A program made the position numbers and the translations under genes. Positions 4,869 to 5,012 of a stretch of 5,012 nucleotides of DNA are shown here, piece after piece. How positions within the stretch are numbered: position 1 is the first letter of the stretch; each line of letters begins with the position of its first letter. This DNA is from Coriobacteriia bacterium (GTDB lineage Bacteria; Actinomycetota; Coriobacteriia; Anaerosomatales; PALSA-660), in the NCBI GenBank assembly GCA_003133285.1, contig PKWR01000132.1, forward strand, positions 6,039 to 11,050. The letters run 5' to 3'. A model generated the notes under the pieces. The model was not told where the DNA came from and made no database searches. It saw nothing but the letters and a program-made list of their open reading frames with translations.

Positions 4869-5012
4869 CTACCTGGCTGCCGCATAGCACTCCTCCGGTG
4901 TCTTGAATCCCAGCCGCTTGCGCGGCCGTGAGTTGAGCTTTGCGGCGATCGCGTCGCAGTCGGCTTGGGTGATGTGGGCCTGGCTCGTCTTCTTCGGCAG
5001 GTACTGCCGGAT
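4869..5012 (-). CDS. IS30-family transposase, C-terminal fragment (cut by the window edge)
   Basis: Reading the minus strand from the right edge gives 47 residues, then TAG (complement of 4869-4871): IRQYLPKKTSQAHITQADCD, followed by AIAAKLNSRPRKRLGFKTPE and ECYAAAR. This is the hallmark C-terminus of IS30-family DDE transposases: the YLPK segment just before the catalytic Glu helix region ends, then the DAIAxKLNxRPRKxLGFKTPxE motif. The rest of the gene, including the DDE residues and the N-terminal helix-turn-helix, lies beyond 5012. The visible part has no frameshift, so the element may be intact. It is convergent with the 4445-4825 frame. Confidence 0.93.
   Translation of the reverse strand: MRQYLPKKTSQAHITQADCDAIAAKLNSRPRKRLGFKTPEECYAAAR
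4869..5012 (-). mobile_element. IS30-family insertion sequence, partial (transposase 3' end side)
   Basis: The IS30-type transposase tail, together with the palindromic terminal sequence at 4825-4868, marks the transposase-3' end of an IS30-family element whose bulk lies to the right. Its presence, with the tRNA-linked scar to the left, supports an accessory region that tolerates insertions. Confidence 0.85.

Overview
The window is a GC-rich bacterial segment with tightly packed coding in its first 3 kb. The encoded CCA on the tRNA, the near-perfect Shine-Dalgarno (AAGGAGGTGAT), and a large secreted-type protein built from PPC-like, carboxypeptidase-regulatory-like, InlB B-repeat-like and Ig-like modules all fit a high-GC actinobacterium. 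A Coriobacteriia-like lineage is my guess from the style of the surface protein. No marker gene here proves it.

Layout. Bases 1-1727 are the 3' part of a large multidomain surface or secreted protein, with its N-terminus outside the window. After a 59-bp gap comes a class I SAM-dependent methyltransferase (1787-2521, +). It converges, with a 16-bp gap, on a conserved protein of unknown function rich in Cys, Trp and Arg (2538-3062, -). A tRNA-Val(TAC) with encoded CCA follows at 3181-3255, and then a terminator-like hairpin.

From 3256 to 3995 there is no convincing gene, but the stretch is structured. It holds a cluster of GTCGG/CCGAC inverted repeats, a tandemly repeated stem-loop with two mutually exclusive folds, and a second degenerate tRNA 3' end followed by its own hairpin. 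This looks like the worn scar of tRNA-targeted integration or of a decayed second tRNA gene. A small SRPBCC-fold protein (3996-4430, +) follows; its Shine-Dalgarno is partly buried in a perfect 9-bp inverted repeat. A weakly supported ORF (4445-4825, +) then runs up to the end of an IS30-family element, whose transposase C-terminus (4869-5012, -) leaves the window on the right.

Functional links between the genes are weak. The left half looks like ordinary chromosome, while everything right of the tRNA looks like an accessory, mobile-element-affected zone. No complete novel system can be demonstrated. The most interesting material is the non-coding structure between the tRNA and the SRPBCC gene.
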